The notes under the pieces: model-generated | Told to the model about the DNA's origin: nothing | The model's input: only the letters and a program-made list of their open reading frames with translations | Databases searched by the model: none | Made by a program: the position numbers and the translations under genes | NCBI RefSeq assembly: GCF_026914185.1 | Contig: NC_070569.1 | Location: 4,836,001 to 4,900,000 of the forward strand | Direction of reading: 5' to 3' | Origin: Puccinia triticina | Taxonomy: Eukaryota; Basidiomycota; Pucciniomycetes; Pucciniales; Pucciniaceae | Length of the DNA stretch: 64,000 nt | Shown here: in pieces, positions 11,644 to 24,500 of the stretch | Numbering within the stretch: position 1 is the first letter of the stretch | Layout: each line of letters starts with the position of its first letter

Positions 11644-13985
11644 TCAATCAAGGCTTGTTGTTTGTTTTTTTCTGCAATCCTTACAATACAAAATAACGTC
11701 TGCAATCCTTACAATACATGATAATGATATTGTTCCTCTGTTCTCAGCCTTGCTGTTTTTTCTCAACCTTGCTGTATTCTTGTCTTGATCATCTATCCTA
11801 TTTTCTCGACCAAATCTCTTGCGTACACAAAGTATCAATACATCAGCTTGCGTCCTTAAGATGCAAGACATGAGGCTCTCATGTTCAGTCATATGTGATG
11901 ATCACCCCCAGATTTGGACAACTCATTGCTCAGAAGGTTTTTTTTTGTTTATGAATAGACTAGAGATCAAGGCGGCTGCGCCGCTGTACTTTTAAGGATA
12001 CAGATATATAGTAATACCACAATGAGGCTGCTTGGTGGGTAATCTGAGGGATCAAACCAGAATACAAAGTGGAAATGAGCCACAATTTTCCTCAATTACA
12101 TGAACTCAATTAAACCCTCTGGTCAACAATGCCCTTCTGACTATGAAATGCCCTGCCAGTCTCCCAAGAAGAACAAGTTCCACCAATGAACAAATAATTT
12201 TATTATCATTCACAATTACTTCTATCAGACTTCAAATTCACATCAGCCATTCTTGGTTTTACACTTTGAATTCAGTACAAATATTTGAGAGATTTGGATT
12301 GAAGTGTTCCAATGATTTTCTTTCAGTGTCCAATAAATTTATCCAAATCATACTCAATAAACTTTCCTAGGCATGGCTATTGGGTGGGCTGGGGCCACCA
12401 GCAGGCCAGCCCGAGTTGGAACACAACATTATTGGGCAGGCCAGGCCGGGCCAATTTCTCTCAAGTAGTTGCCCAGCCCAATATAGCCTTTTCCACAACC
12501 ATCAAAACTTTATAATCCACTCAAGTCTGGTCACCATGAAATTCAAATAGTACATACCTCACAATATCCAGCAAGCTCAACCAGTAAAAAAACCAACACT
12601 TCATCCAAGCTTCAATTACAATTTCAAGATGTTCATCATTTCCCTATACTCTTGCCCCTGCCATCATCTGATGACAGTTAACAATTGTAGTTCAAAGTTC
12701 AAACCACCTGCCAAATCACAGGGGGATTGCAGGGTCTAAGATACCTGTCCCCTGTGTACCTCTTTCTTGCCAAATGGCCTGACCTTCACCCTCCATAATT
12801 TGCACTTGCCATCCCGTGATTAAAATCAACCCCAAGTTGTCTACTCTGCTTGCTGCATTCTCATCTTGAATTTTCAAGGCAGTTGCATTTCATGTCTAAT
12901 ATTGCAAGAAATGTTAAACATACTTTCCCCACAAATTAGTGTCTTGATTCAAAGATTTGAGTTACAATTCAAATTCTTGTGCAGTGTGAACTGTGGTGCA
13001 AAGTCAGAATATTAGCTGTTGTGTTTTGGTGTTAACTGTGGTGAAGAACATTTTTATTGATACCTCATGAGCCTCCAAGGAAGATCAATTAAATTTCACC
13101 ATTGCACACTGTACTGGTCATCAAAGAAATAGACCAGTCATATAATTCCAGGAATTGGAGAACTTTTGCTTGACAATGACATCACATTTCCCTGTCATTG
13201 AATCCCAATTTCACTAAACAGTCCAGATGAGGAATACATACAAGCATTTAATTAATCAGAAAGATAATGAGAACCCAACCAGTCAAGAGATGTCACAAGC
13301 AAAGATTCATGCTGACCACAAATTAAAAAAAATAATGTTTTCCTGCTGTCATTTTTCTAATTGCTCAGAGCCTGAAGGTAATCAGAAATGTACTTGGAGA
13401 CTTACAAATAAATGTTGTTCACTCTGATTGTTACCTCAGGCCCATCAGATGTACCACCTTACCTTATAGTCCTAGTCATGGTGTCCTGGTCTAGTCAGGG
13501 TTTGATAACAACAGATCACAGTTGAAGCCTGTTCAAGGTTGAACAGGCTGAATGGCAAGGGCATGTTCCACCTGCTGAATGACCAGATAAGCTATATGGG
13601 AGGGGGGGGTCTGGGGGATGAGGAGGCGGGTGGTTGGCGACATCAATGAGGGTGACAAAAACCTTCAGGAGATTGGGCAAGATGGGCAGGTCGTTTTCTA
13701 TAAGCAACTTCTTTTGGCTAATTTTGAGCGCCCCGCGTGCTCGCTGGCCAGTTTGCGCGAGAGCTAGAAAGAGTGCAAGTCGAGAGAGAGGGTGGTGTTC
13801 GGAGCAGTGAGCCTGCGGCCAACAAAAGCACTCGCCGAGCTGGAGAGCGTACTCGGCTGCGAGCTAGTTGTAAACCAGTTGAGTCAACAAGCTGAGATGA
13901 GGGAGCAGGGAAGCAACGCCGGTCTGAATGAGTAGGCTGCCGAACATCTTGCAAAGCGCGAGTTTGCCAACACAGTCGGGTGAGG
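11644..13985. other. Non-coding interior of the giant element
   Basis: No gene is seen over about 2.3 kb. At about 12372-12488 a small palindromic MITE starts GGCTATTGGGTGGGCTGGG and ends GCCCAGCCCAATATAGCC. The remainder is AT-rich with only short open frames. A G-rich patch (8-9 G) lies near 13600. Confidence 0.45.
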
Positions 13986-14975
13986 CTTGCACATTTTTTT
14001 TGTGGCAAAAAACTTACGAACAAAAGCCCCAACCAGTCCTCTCGAGTTCAACGGCCGACAATTGCTTTTGCTTACACGTCGGGACGTCTCATCTCTGCGA
14101 TTCGGCGTAACCAAGGTTTGTAACCGTGGATTTCAGCCATTAATAGCGAGTGACAACAGCTCCTCGGTAATTGTGGTGTACAAATATATACAAATAGCTG
14201 GACAAGGCGGTCTAAGCAGACATGGTCCAAATATCAGTGAATTTATGAGCAGGGAAGGGAAAGCTGTGGCATGACGGACCTCTCCGATGTATATGTGGGG
14301 CATGCCTGCTAATGGCCCGATTGATCGTGATTCCTCGCCCCTGGATTTAGTGTATGGTTTCGTGAAAACCACCTCAAGTCACTTCTCTGTCTTATTCTGG
14401 CAAGCGAACCATGTCAGTCAATTGAACAGCGAATAACATCAAACAAATACCCATCCCCTGCAGCTGAACCAGGAGCCGAAGGTCCCACAAAAAATATACC
14501 GGCTTCCACTCGGCCCCAAGACGCATGGCGGGGGGACAACGTTGCCTCAACCGCGCACCACAGCGCAGAGAATTAGGGTATGGGCAAGGGTCAGACTTTG
14601 AGTTTATGGTAAAAAACTTACAACAAAAAGTCCCAATGAGTCTTCTTGAGTTTGCGACCGGCCATTGCTTTGGCTTATACTTTGGGACGGCTCATTTCTG
14701 CAAGTGCGCGTAAGCAAGTTTCGTAACCAGGGGTTTTAGGCATTGATAGCGAGTGATTGGTGCAAGACTTGAAGGGGAAAGATGTGCTTTCCGAGAGGGG
14801 CAGACTTTGTGTTTGTGCAAAACCTTACGGCATAAAGCCCCGAGAAGCCGAGGTCGACGACCGAGTATGGCTTTGCTTTGGCAGCTTACACATCTGGATG
14901 TCTCCCCTCTGCGAGTGCGCGTATACAATATTTGTAACCAGGGGTTGAGCCGTTGATAGCGAGTGATTGTTGTGA
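13986..14975. repeat. Three diverged copies of a unit of about 170 bp
   Basis: Units near 13986-14160, 14605-14765 and 14812-14972 share, in order, 'aaaacttac', 'aaagcccc', 'ttgcttt.gctta', 'gggacg.ctcat.tctgcga', 'taacca.ggttt' and 'gatagcgagtga'. The second and third are adjacent; the first is about 450 bp away. They do not encode a recognisable protein. Confidence 0.65.
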
Positions 14976-15954
14976 GACTTTAAGAGGGAGGGGGATTCAC
15001 GGAAACAGCGTGATTGGCCGGGTGATGTACTCCCCAACGGGAAACCTCAACATCGCCGGGGGGGGGGGGGGGGGGGGGGATCTCCAGGCATGCTGAAGTG
15101 GCTTTCATACAGGTGGGCTCCCTAATCATGAGGGGTTAGTCAGTCAGCACTTTGGGTAAACCAACCTACGGTGAGCCAGGAAGTTGCGTCGTTGTTAGTT
15201 ATCTGTGGCGGCGGTGGCGTTTTTTGCCATGGCGGTGTTGGTGGCGCTGTTGCCGTGGAGTTGGTTGTGAACCCAGCGGTATGTAAGTTGAACTCAAAGC
15301 ATATGTATAACCCACGGGTGGGACTCGGCTATATAAACACCAGCTGGCCAAGCTTCTTTGCCCCCCAGGCGCATCCGTTTTTGCTGTAATTCCAGCTGGC
15401 GGTGCGTCCTCAAGCCCCCCCGCTGTTGCAATTGCATATGCGCAGGGGCTAAAGTACTGGGCCCCATGATGCATTCTGCCTTTGGCGCTGCAGGGGGCCC
15501 TTGATTACATATTGTTTGTCCCTTCCGGTGAGTTGGGCGGCAATGTGAGCCTGGGTGCAGCAGCTTTAGCTGGTGTTGGGCTGGGTTGCTGGTCGTGATT
15601 TTTTCCCATCTTGAATGGAAAAAAACCCATTTTTTTCTTTTGTATTTTGTGAGCTTGTGGGTATCTTGTGAGCTTGTGGGGTAAATCATGTATAGCATAA
15701 ATTTGATGTTCTTTTGCATTTTTTTTGAGCTTGTGTATCATGTATTTTGTTTTCTTAAATGGGTCTATTATAGGGGAAACCCTTGAATTTTTTTTCTACA
15801 AATCTGTGGTTTTAATAAACTTGGATTTTTTGTTGCTTTTAATTTTGAAATTTAAAAGAAAACACTACAGGAAGTGAGATACAGAAAGAGATGGCATTTG
15901 CTATGGTCACATGTGCTCAAGGGAAATCAGATCAATCAGACAGAGGTGGGAGAT
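14976..15954. other. Non-coding interior with G22 run
   Basis: Contains an uninterrupted run of 22 G at 15058-15079. Simple GGC/GTT-rich sequence follows near 15190-15260, and then AT-rich sequence with a repeated 'tgtgagcttgtgg' word near 15650-15680. No gene is seen before the 3' end of the minus-strand gene at 15955. Confidence 0.45.
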
Positions 15955-17729
15955 TCATACAGCACGACGAGCACGATTTTTTTTAAGGTGATGTTCATAC
16001 TTCTTAAGATTGGAGATGAGAGCTCGGGCATCAGCTTTTTTCAAACCTGCCTCTTTGAGTTCCTCGGATTGCATGTTGTACAACTTGCTATAGTGATTGA
16101 TCCCGAGCTCGTCGAGTCCTTCCTGGAGCTTTGGACAGTCCGGATCCACGTGAGTGAATAGGAGGTAATCCTCAAGACCATCGGGCTCATCCGAAGGAGC
16201 TGGCGACGAAACAGGTTGAGCGACGTGAGAGGTGGACTGAGTGGGCCAAGGGTTATATGGAGACTGGTAGGACAACGGGGGTGCTTGAGACATTGGAGCC
16301 GGTCCGTGACCTGCCATGTAAGGCTTCATCTGGGATTTTGATGGGTCCCAAGCATAGAGAACTTGAACTTGAGGAGTTGTTGGCGGGCCAGTTGGAACCA
16401 GAGGAGATTGTTGGATAACACTGGTTGGAACAGCCACCGCGGTTGATTGAGGCGGATCCCAGTCAAAGCTGGGATCCTTGGGTGGATGGTACTCATTGAC
16501 TGGACCAGGCTTCATATGTTTTTGCATGATCAGTATCAGTGCCTCTCCTTTTGAGAGGGAAGAGAAAAACAAGCGGAAAAAACATACAATTGCTTTGGCC
16601 CAGTTGGCCAGTCGATTTGGATCCAGACTCATGTATTGCAGCGGGTATTTAGGGTTGATATACACAGGCAACTCATGGAAACCAGTGAGTTTTAATTCGG
16701 AGGGTGTTTGGACTTGATAAGGGCAATAAGATCAATGATGTTTGACGAATGGGTTGCTCCGGCCGAGGGTTGCCATTTGTCAACATCTACCGCAGACTTC
16801 TTTTTCTTTCCCTTAGAAACCACCAATTTCTCTATAGCAGCCTCCCGCTGGTCATGAAACGCAAAAAATCTGTCAATGATGAATATCTTCAATATCATGA
16901 AGAGGTAATAACTAACCTGAGCAACGGTTTTTGGGTTGACCTCGTTGATCAATACAATAAATTTGTACCCATCGGGCTCTGCAGCTTCCTCAAGAAACTT
17001 GGTGAATTGATCATCCGTATCTATGGTTGCCCGGTTGCCGGACTTAAAAGCACACCCGTGAGGGATACTTGCATACCAAGTGACTAGTTTCGCCGCATCT
17101 TGCTCTTCTGCACGTTTGGCAAACACATCAGAATTGAGCTCACGAATTGCGCCAAAGGCTGCTTCTTTGAAAGCAGTTAGGTTGTTGTCGCTGAGATTCC
17201 AGAAGAGGAAGATCTTGCCGGGAGTGGAAACAATATGGTCGTACTTGAGCTTCCGAGCATTGGGCGGCGGCTTTCGTTTGTGTGAGCCCTGGGTTGTGGT
17301 TATCTCTTCATCGGTAGCTATGTACAAGGCGTATTCCAACGATATTTTTGATTTGCCTTCATCGTTTACCACTCGCTTTTCAGATTTCTTTGATTTTTTT
17401 TTTAGGCTTGGTGGGTTCCTGCCTGTTATTCTTAGGTTGTTTTGTCTGGCCACGCTTCGGAGCAGGGGTGAGATCACGAATAGAGCTTTTGGATGAATCA
17501 ACGTCGGAGGGGCTGCCAGGATAAGAAGGCAGAACATCTTTTGGAGATGCAGCTGGGGTTGCAAAAGGAGCAATAGAACCAGTCGATGAGGAAAACGAGC
17601 GCTGGTGAACTGGGTGGTCTTCTACAAATTCGGACTGGTGTTGAAAATAGTTTTTGCCAGATTCCTTTGGATTTTGGAAGCAGCGGTCTTCGTCAAATGC
17701 ACTATTGATCCAGTGACAGTCTCAATCAT
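15955..17729 (-). CDS. Transposon-borne protein with SAM-like C-terminus, probably frameshifted
   Basis: Coding on the minus strand is strong but not continuous. A Ser/Pro-rich N-terminal stretch (for example SPSDVDSSKSSIRDLTPAPK) runs into a 10-A run (17394-17403). There the frame must slip by one to continue into a conserved region (SLEYALYIATDEE, IFLFWNLSDNNLTAFKEAAF, LVTWYASIPHGCAFKSGNRA, GYKFIVLINEVNPKT). A 69-bp phase-0 intron (16848-16916) follows. A second frame change occurs near 16700-16720 before 'ELPVYINPKYPLQYMSLDPN'. A Pro/Gln-rich linker leads to a C-terminal helical segment (LEDYLLF...LDELGINHYSKL...LKEAGLKKADARALI) that resembles a sterile alpha motif. The start is unresolved. 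No known function; I infer an accessory protein of the element. Confidence 0.5.
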
Positions 17730-17907
17730 GTTGGCGGAAGTAGTCTAGCCAAAAAAGCCGAAAAAAAAAATAGTATTCAGCCCCAACAAAGGGGAGTTCA
17801 TGACCAACCTTCTGCCATGCTTTGTCCAAGATTTTGTGGTAGAAAATCGATGGATCGAGCGGTTCGACAAGCGGGTTGCAACCGTAGAGGGTTGATATGC
17901 AGTGGAT

Positions 17908-18690
17908 ATCCTGGCCGGCTGATTGTACAAACAACTGGCGGGGACCGACTGCTCCCCGCTGATCATTGGTGGGTGAAAAAAAAATTTGGGGAGGGGGGAA
18001 AGTGGAAAAAAAAAAAAAAAAAAAAAAAAAAAAACGGGGGGAACCGCAACCTTTACGAATATAGCTGTATCAACCTTGCTAGGAGAATTTATTGCGGTGA
18101 GCTGGACACATATGTATCCAGCTTGCAGAGGGGACTCTTTCCAGGGAGCTAGCCAGCTTACCAAAGGGACTCATCCCAGGGAGCTGCATACATTTTTATC
18201 CAGCTTGCCAAGAGGAATCCTCCCAGGGAGCTGGATACATTTGTATCCAGCTTGCCAAGAGGAATCCTCCCAGGGAGCTGGATACATTTGTATCCAGCTT
18301 GCTGAGAGGAATCCTCCCAGGGATTTTTATCCATTTTATCCAGCTTGACAAGAGGAATCCTCCCAGGGATTTGTATCCAGCTTGCCAAGAGGAAGCCTCC
18401 CAGAAAGCTGAAGCTGTCCAGATTTTTGGGAGAACTCCCTTGCCAAGCTGGATTGATTCCAAAGGGGTACCTGGGGTGCCCTCCAAAAGTATTGCTGGTA
18501 CCCGCCAAGTGGTGCCAGGTGCAGTGTGAGGGATGGTTTTGGCAAAAAAAACTAGCAAGTACCCCGGTGCCAACAGGTATCCAAGTTTCAAATGTTCATC
18601 TCTAACATAGTGTGCTTTTTGGCTCAACACTCCTATTACAGATTGTTCTTTGGCACACTACTATTACAGAGTGTGCTTTGGCACACTCCT
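17908..18690. repeat. Right inverted-repeat arm of the giant element, inner part
   Basis: Reverse-complement counterpart of 9713-10393, with a 28-A run near 18006-18033. It has one more 'caagctggatacaaatgtatccagctcc' subrepeat than the left arm. At its outer side it passes through 'catagtgtgctttttgg' into two satellite units, then is cut by the CACTA-like insertion. Confidence 0.75.
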
Positions 18691-21575
18691 CACCAGGAAA
18701 AAAAAGTAGTCAGTTGATGACAACTGACATAACACAGCTCTGGTCTCAGCTACCAAGCTACTCCATGTGCTAATGCAGGGCTGGCTGGCACACAGCTCAG
18801 TGCGCATTTTGGCACAGCTGAAGCCTCTAGAATTTTCACAGGCTGCTCCTCAGCTTTGTCCCAGGCAAAGCTGCTGCTTAGCCTTGGCCCAGGCCCAGCT
18901 GCTGCTTAGCCTTGGCCCAGGCCCAGCTGCCACTCAGTCTTGGCACAGGACAAGCCACTGCTCAGCCTTTGCCTGAGCAAGAACGGGTGTTGATAAACGC
19001 ACGCCCGTCCCCCGGGGGCACGCCCACGCCCACGCCCTTCAAAAAGGGTGCGTGGGACCGCACGCCCTTTATCAAGGGCGTGCGAGTCAAAGGGCGTGCA
19101 CGCCCCTGTATGGGTGTGCGAGGGCGTGCACGCCCCCACACCGTGCCTGCTTACCGGGAGCCCCTTGGCGGGCAGGTGCAAGTATACCTGCTCGCCGAGA
19201 GCCCCTTGGCGGGAAGGTACAGATCCCACCTCGCCAAGAGCCTCTCGGAGAGCATGTATACGTGCACCTGCTCGCCAAGGGGCTCTCGGTGAGCAGGCTC
19301 AGCGGGTAGGTTTATGTATCCCTGCTCGCCGAGAAGGATAACTCTTGGCGAGCAAGTATACAAACACCTGCCCGCCGAGCCTGCTCACCGAGAGCCCCTC
19401 GGCAGGCAGGTGCATGTATACCTGCTTGACAAGAGAAATCCTCGGCGAGCAGGCATGCAGATCCCACCTCTCCGAGAGCCTCTCGGCGAGCAGGTATACA
19501 TACACCTGCCCACCCAGAGCCCCTTGGCGGGCAGGTGCATGTATACCTGCTTGCCAAGTGAAATCCTCGGCAAGCAGGCATAGAGATCCCACCTCGCCAA
19601 GAGCCTCTTGGCGAGCAGGTATACATACACCTGCCCACTGAGCCTGCTCACCGAGAGCCCCTCGGCGGGCAGGTGCATGTATACCTACTCGCCAAGAGAA
19701 ATTGTCGGCGAGCAGGCCTACATATCCCCGCTTGCCAAGGGCCTTGCCTGCTCGCCAAGAAGGATTGTTAGAATTGATAAACTGAGAGAGATTCATTTCA
19801 AATTAGAAACAAGAAAAACAATGTTTTGATACATGAAAGTAGATTTGCGGAATTCATTGTGCTCTTACCTGAGAGCAGAAGTATGGCGCTAAGTTGATGA
19901 CAAGGAAGAAAATGAAGCAAGTAGCTTTCACAAGAGAGAAAAAGAATTTGGCTCAATATGAACAAGAAATGTCAAAGGACAGGAGGAATGGCAAGAGTCG
20001 GTACGATGTCGTCGAGCCAATGCTGATGAAATGAAGAAAGAAACAAGGGCCGGTTTGATGGCAAAGAAGAATGAAGAAATGGAGCGACGAGATGGGACTT
20101 CGTTGGCTGACTCCTGAGATATGATTCAAAGTAGGCAGGAGGGTGCACGCTATCTGTTGGATTTGGTTTAAGGAAGATGGTCTAAAACAGGTGACAAGAT
20201 GGGGGCACAAGGTTAATTTAGCTGAACAACGATGCTCCTTTTATACCGTTTGTCTGACGGCGTCGTAGAGGAAACTCTTACAGTAGATTATCTTCAGCTG
20301 GTCTGGCTGGTAACGCCAACAGGCCCCTAGGGGTCCATGTCAGCCATGTTTGAGTCTTGGTCGAGACCAGACTGGTTATGGGCGCCTCGCCGTTCATTGT
20401 TGTCTACGAGACACGGTAAGGAGAGGGTTAGTTCTGCTTGTACAAGTCGAATTGGTTCAAGCTTGCGGCGCTATGTGATTAGCCAGAGAGACTTACCTGT
20501 AGTCTTGACGCCATCAGGTTCTTGGGCTGAATTCTGACAAGGATAACTCTTGGCGAGCAGGTATACAAACACCTGCTCCCTAAGGGCCCCTCGGCGGGCA
20601 GGTGCAAGTATACCTGCTCACCAAGAGGCTCTTGGCAAGGTGGGATCTGTATGCCTGCTTGCCAAGGATTTCTCTTGGCGAGCAGGTATACATGCACCTG
20701 CCCGCCGAGTGCCTCTCGGTGAGCAGGCTTGGCGGGCAGGTGTATGTATACCTGCTCGCCGAGAGGTTCTCGGCGAGGTGGGATCTGTATGCCTTCTCGC
20801 CAAGGATTTCTCTCGGCGAGCAGGTATACATGCACCTACCCGCCGAGGGGCCCTTGGCAAGCAGGTGCTTGTATACCTGCTCGCCAAGAGTTATCCCTCT
20901 CGGCGAGCAGGCAAGGCTCTTGGCGAGCAGGGATACATACACCTACCCGCCGAGCCTGCTCACCGAGAGCCCCTCGGCGGGCAGGTGCATGTATACCTTC
21001 TCTCTGAGAGGCTCTTGGCGAGGTGGTATCTGTACCTGCCTGCTGAGGGGCTCTCGGCGAGCAGGTATACTTGCACCTGCCCGTCGAGGGGCTCCCGGCG
21101 AGCAGGCATAGTGCACGCCTATGTGGGGGCATGCACGCCCTCGCACGCCCATACAGGGGCGTGCACGCCCTTGATAAAGGGCGGGCGGTCCTACACGCCC
21201 TTTTCAAAGGGTGTGGGCGTGGGTGTGCCCCCGCGGGACGGGTGTGTGTTTATCAACACCCTTTCTTGCTCAGACAAAGGCTGAGCAGTGGCTTGTCCTG
21301 TGCCAAAACTGAGGGGCAGCTGGGCCTGGGCCAAGGATGAGCAGCAGCTGGGCATGGGCCAAGGCTGAGCAGCAGCTGGGCATGGGCCAAGGCTGAGCAG
21401 CAGCTGGGCATGGGCCAAGGCTGAGCAGCAGCTGGGCATGGGCCAACGCTGGGCAGCAGCTGTGCCTGGGACAAAGCTGAGGAGCAGCTGGTGAAAATTG
21501 CACGAGAGGCTGGATAGCCAGCTGGAGCAGGTGTCATGTCAGTTGTCATCTAATGACTACTGATTTTTCCTGGTG
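18691..21575. mobile_element. CACTA-like non-autonomous element, 2.9 kb, target duplication CCT
   Basis: The ends are CACCAGGAAAAA at 18691 and TTTTTCCTGGTG at 21575. The satellite unit it interrupts is split with CCT duplicated (18688-18690, 21576-21578). CAC ends and a 3-bp duplication are typical of CACTA/EnSpm elements. The arms are about 1.0-1.1 kb inverted repeats built from three subrepeat types: a 28-bp 'gggcatgggccaaggctgagcagcagct' unit, 'gggcgtgcacgcccc' palindromes, and roughly 40-bp units around 'ggcgggcaggtgcatgtatacctgctcgcc'. Only about 770 bp (19760-20530) is unique, and it encodes no transposase. Confidence 0.75.
19869..20246 (-). promoter_or_regulatory. Candidate promoter plus 5' exon with splice donor
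   Basis: On the minus strand the unique core of the CACTA-like element has a TATA box (TATAAAAGG, 20238-20246). About 365 bp of pyrimidine-rich leader with no long frame follow, then a strong donor CAG|GTAAGA at 19868/19869. This is the layout of a promoter and non-coding first exon. What it would splice to is not visible. Confidence 0.4.
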
Positions 21576-24500
21576 CCTATTACAGAGTGTGCTTTGGCAC
21601 ACTCCTATTACACAGTGTGCTTTGGCACACTCCTATTACGGATTGTGCTTCGGCACACTCCTATTACGAATTGTGTTTTGGCACACTCCTATTACGGATT
21701 GTGATTTGGCACACTCCTATTAGAGAGTGTGCTTTGGCACACTCATATTAGAGAGTGTGCTTTGGCACACTCCTATTACAGAGTGTGCTTTGGCACACTC
21801 CTATTACAGATTGTGCTTTGGCACACTCCTATTACAGAGTGTGCTTTGGCACACTCCTATTACAGAGTGTGCTTTGGCACACTCCTATTACAGAGTGTGC
21901 TTTGGCACACTCCTATTACAGAGTGTGCTTTGGCACACTCCTATTACAGAGTGTGCTTTGGCACACTCCTATTACAGAGTGTGCTTTGGCACACTCCTAT
22001 TACAGAGTGTGCTTTGGCACACTCCTATTACAGAGTGTGCTTTGGCACACTCCTATTACGGATTGTGCTTTGGCACACTCCTATTACAGATTGTGCTTTG
22101 GCACACTCCTATTACAGATTTTGCTTTGGCACACTCCTATTAGGGAGTGTGCTTTGGCACACTCCTATTAGGGAGTGTGCTTTGGCACACTCCTATTAGG
22201 GAGTGTGCTTTGGCACACTCCTATTAGGGAGTGTGCTTTGGCACACTCCTATTAGGGAGTGTGCTTTGGCACACTCCTATTAGGGAGTGTGCTTTGGCAC
22301 ACTCCTATTAGGGAGTGTGCTTTGGCACACTCCTATTAGGGAGTGTGCTTTGGCACACTCCTATTAGGGAGTGTGCTTTGGCACACTCCTATTAGGGAGT
22401 GTGCTTTGGCACACTCCTATTAGGGAGTATGCTTTGGCACACTCCTATTACAGAGTGTGCTTTGGCACACTCCTATTACGGATTGTGCTTTGGCACACTC
22501 CTATTACAGAGTGTGCTTTGGCACACTCCTATTACAGAGTGTGCTTTGGCACACTCCTATTACAGAGTGTGCTTTGGCACACTCCTATTACAGAGTGTGC
22601 TTTGGCACACTCCTATTACGGATTGTGCTTTGGCACACTCCTATTACGGATTGTGCTTTGGCACACTCCTATTACAGATTGTGCTTTGGCACACTCCTAT
22701 TACAGATTTTGCTTTGGCACACTCCCATTACGGATTGTGCTTTGGCACACTCCTATTAGGGAGTGTGCTTTGGCACACTCCTATTAGGGGGTGTGCTTTG
22801 GCACACTCCTATTAGGGAGTATGCTTTGGCACACTCCTATTACAGAGTGTGCTTTGGCATACTCCTATTACGGATTGTGCTTTGGCACACTCCTATTACA
22901 GAGTGTGCTTTGGCACACTCCTATTACAGAGTGTGCTTTGGCACACTCCTATTACAGAGTGTGCTTTGGCACACTCCTATCACAGATTGTGCTTTGGCAC
23001 ACTCCTATTACAGATTGTGCTTTGGCACACTCCTATTACAGATTGTGCTTTGGCCCACTCCTATTACAGAGTGTGCTTTGGCACACTCCTATTACGGAGT
23101 GTGCTTTGGCACACTCGTATTACAGAGTGTGCTTTGGCACACTCGTATTACAGAGTGTGCTTTGGCAAACTCCTATTACGGATTGTGCTTTGGCACACTC
23201 CTATTAGGAAGTGTGCTTTGGCACACTCCTATTACAGAGTGTGATTTGGTACACTCCTATTACAGAGTGTGCTTTGGCACACTCCTATTACAGAGTGTGC
23301 TTTGGCACACTCCTATTACAGATTGTGCTTTGGCACACTCCTATTACGGATTGTGCTTTGGCACACTCCTATTAGGGAGTGTGCTTTGGCACACTCCTAT
23401 TAGGGAGTGTGCTTTGGCACACTCCTATTACAGAGTGTGCTTTGGCACACTCCTATTAGGGAGTGTGCTTTGGCACACTCCTATTAGGGAGTGTGCTTTG
23501 GCACACTCCTATTACAGAGTGTGCTTTGGCACACTCCTATTAGGGAGTGTGCTTTGGCACACTCCTATTAGGGAGTGTGCTTTGGCACACTCCTATTAGG
23601 GAGTGTGCTTTGGCACACTCCTATTAGGGAGTGTGCTTTGGCACACTCCTATTAGGGAGTATGCTTTGGCACACTCCTATTACAGAGTGTGCTTTGGCAC
23701 ACTCCTATTACGGATTGTGCTTTGGCACACTCCTATTACAGAGTGTGCTTTGGCACACTCCTATTACAGAGTGTGCTTTGGCACACTCCTATTACAGAGT
23801 GTGCTTTGGCACACTCCTATTACAGAGTGTGCTTTGGCACACTCCTATTACGGATTGTGCTTTGGCACACTCCTATTACGGATTGTGCTTTGGCACACTC
23901 CTATTACAGATTGTGCTTTGGCACACTCCTATTACAGATTTTGCTTTGGCACACTCCCATTACGGATTGTGCTTTGGCACACTCCTATTAGGGAGTGTGC
24001 TTTGGCACACTCCTATTAGGGAGTATGCTTTGGCACACTCCTATTACAGAGTGTGCTTTGGCATACTCCTATTACGGATTGTGCTTTGGCACACTCCTAT
24101 TACAGAGTGTGCTTTGGCACACTCCTATTACAGAGTGTGCTTTGGCACACTCCTATTACAGAGTGTGCTTTGGCACACTCCTATCACAGATTGTGCTTTG
24201 GCACACTCCTATTACAGATTGTGCTTTGGCACACTCCTATTACAGATTGTGCTTTGGCCCACTCCTATTACAGAGTGTGCTTTGGCACACTCCTATTACG
24301 GAGTGTGCTTTGGCACACTCGTATTACAGAGTGTGCTTTGGCACACTCGTATTACAGAGTGTGCTTTGGCAAACTCCTATTACGGATTGTGCTTTGGCAC
24401 ACTCCTATTAGGAAGTGTGCTTTGGCACACTCCTATTACAGAGTGTGATTTGGTACACTCCTATTACAGAGTGTGCTTTGGCACACTCCTATTACAGAGT

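Noticed and set aside
18766..21549. Many Cys/Pro/Arg-rich frames such as LPAEGLSVSR or CSPRG repeats
   Set aside because: They are overlapping translations of the roughly 40-bp subrepeats in the arms of the CACTA-like element, on both strands at once.
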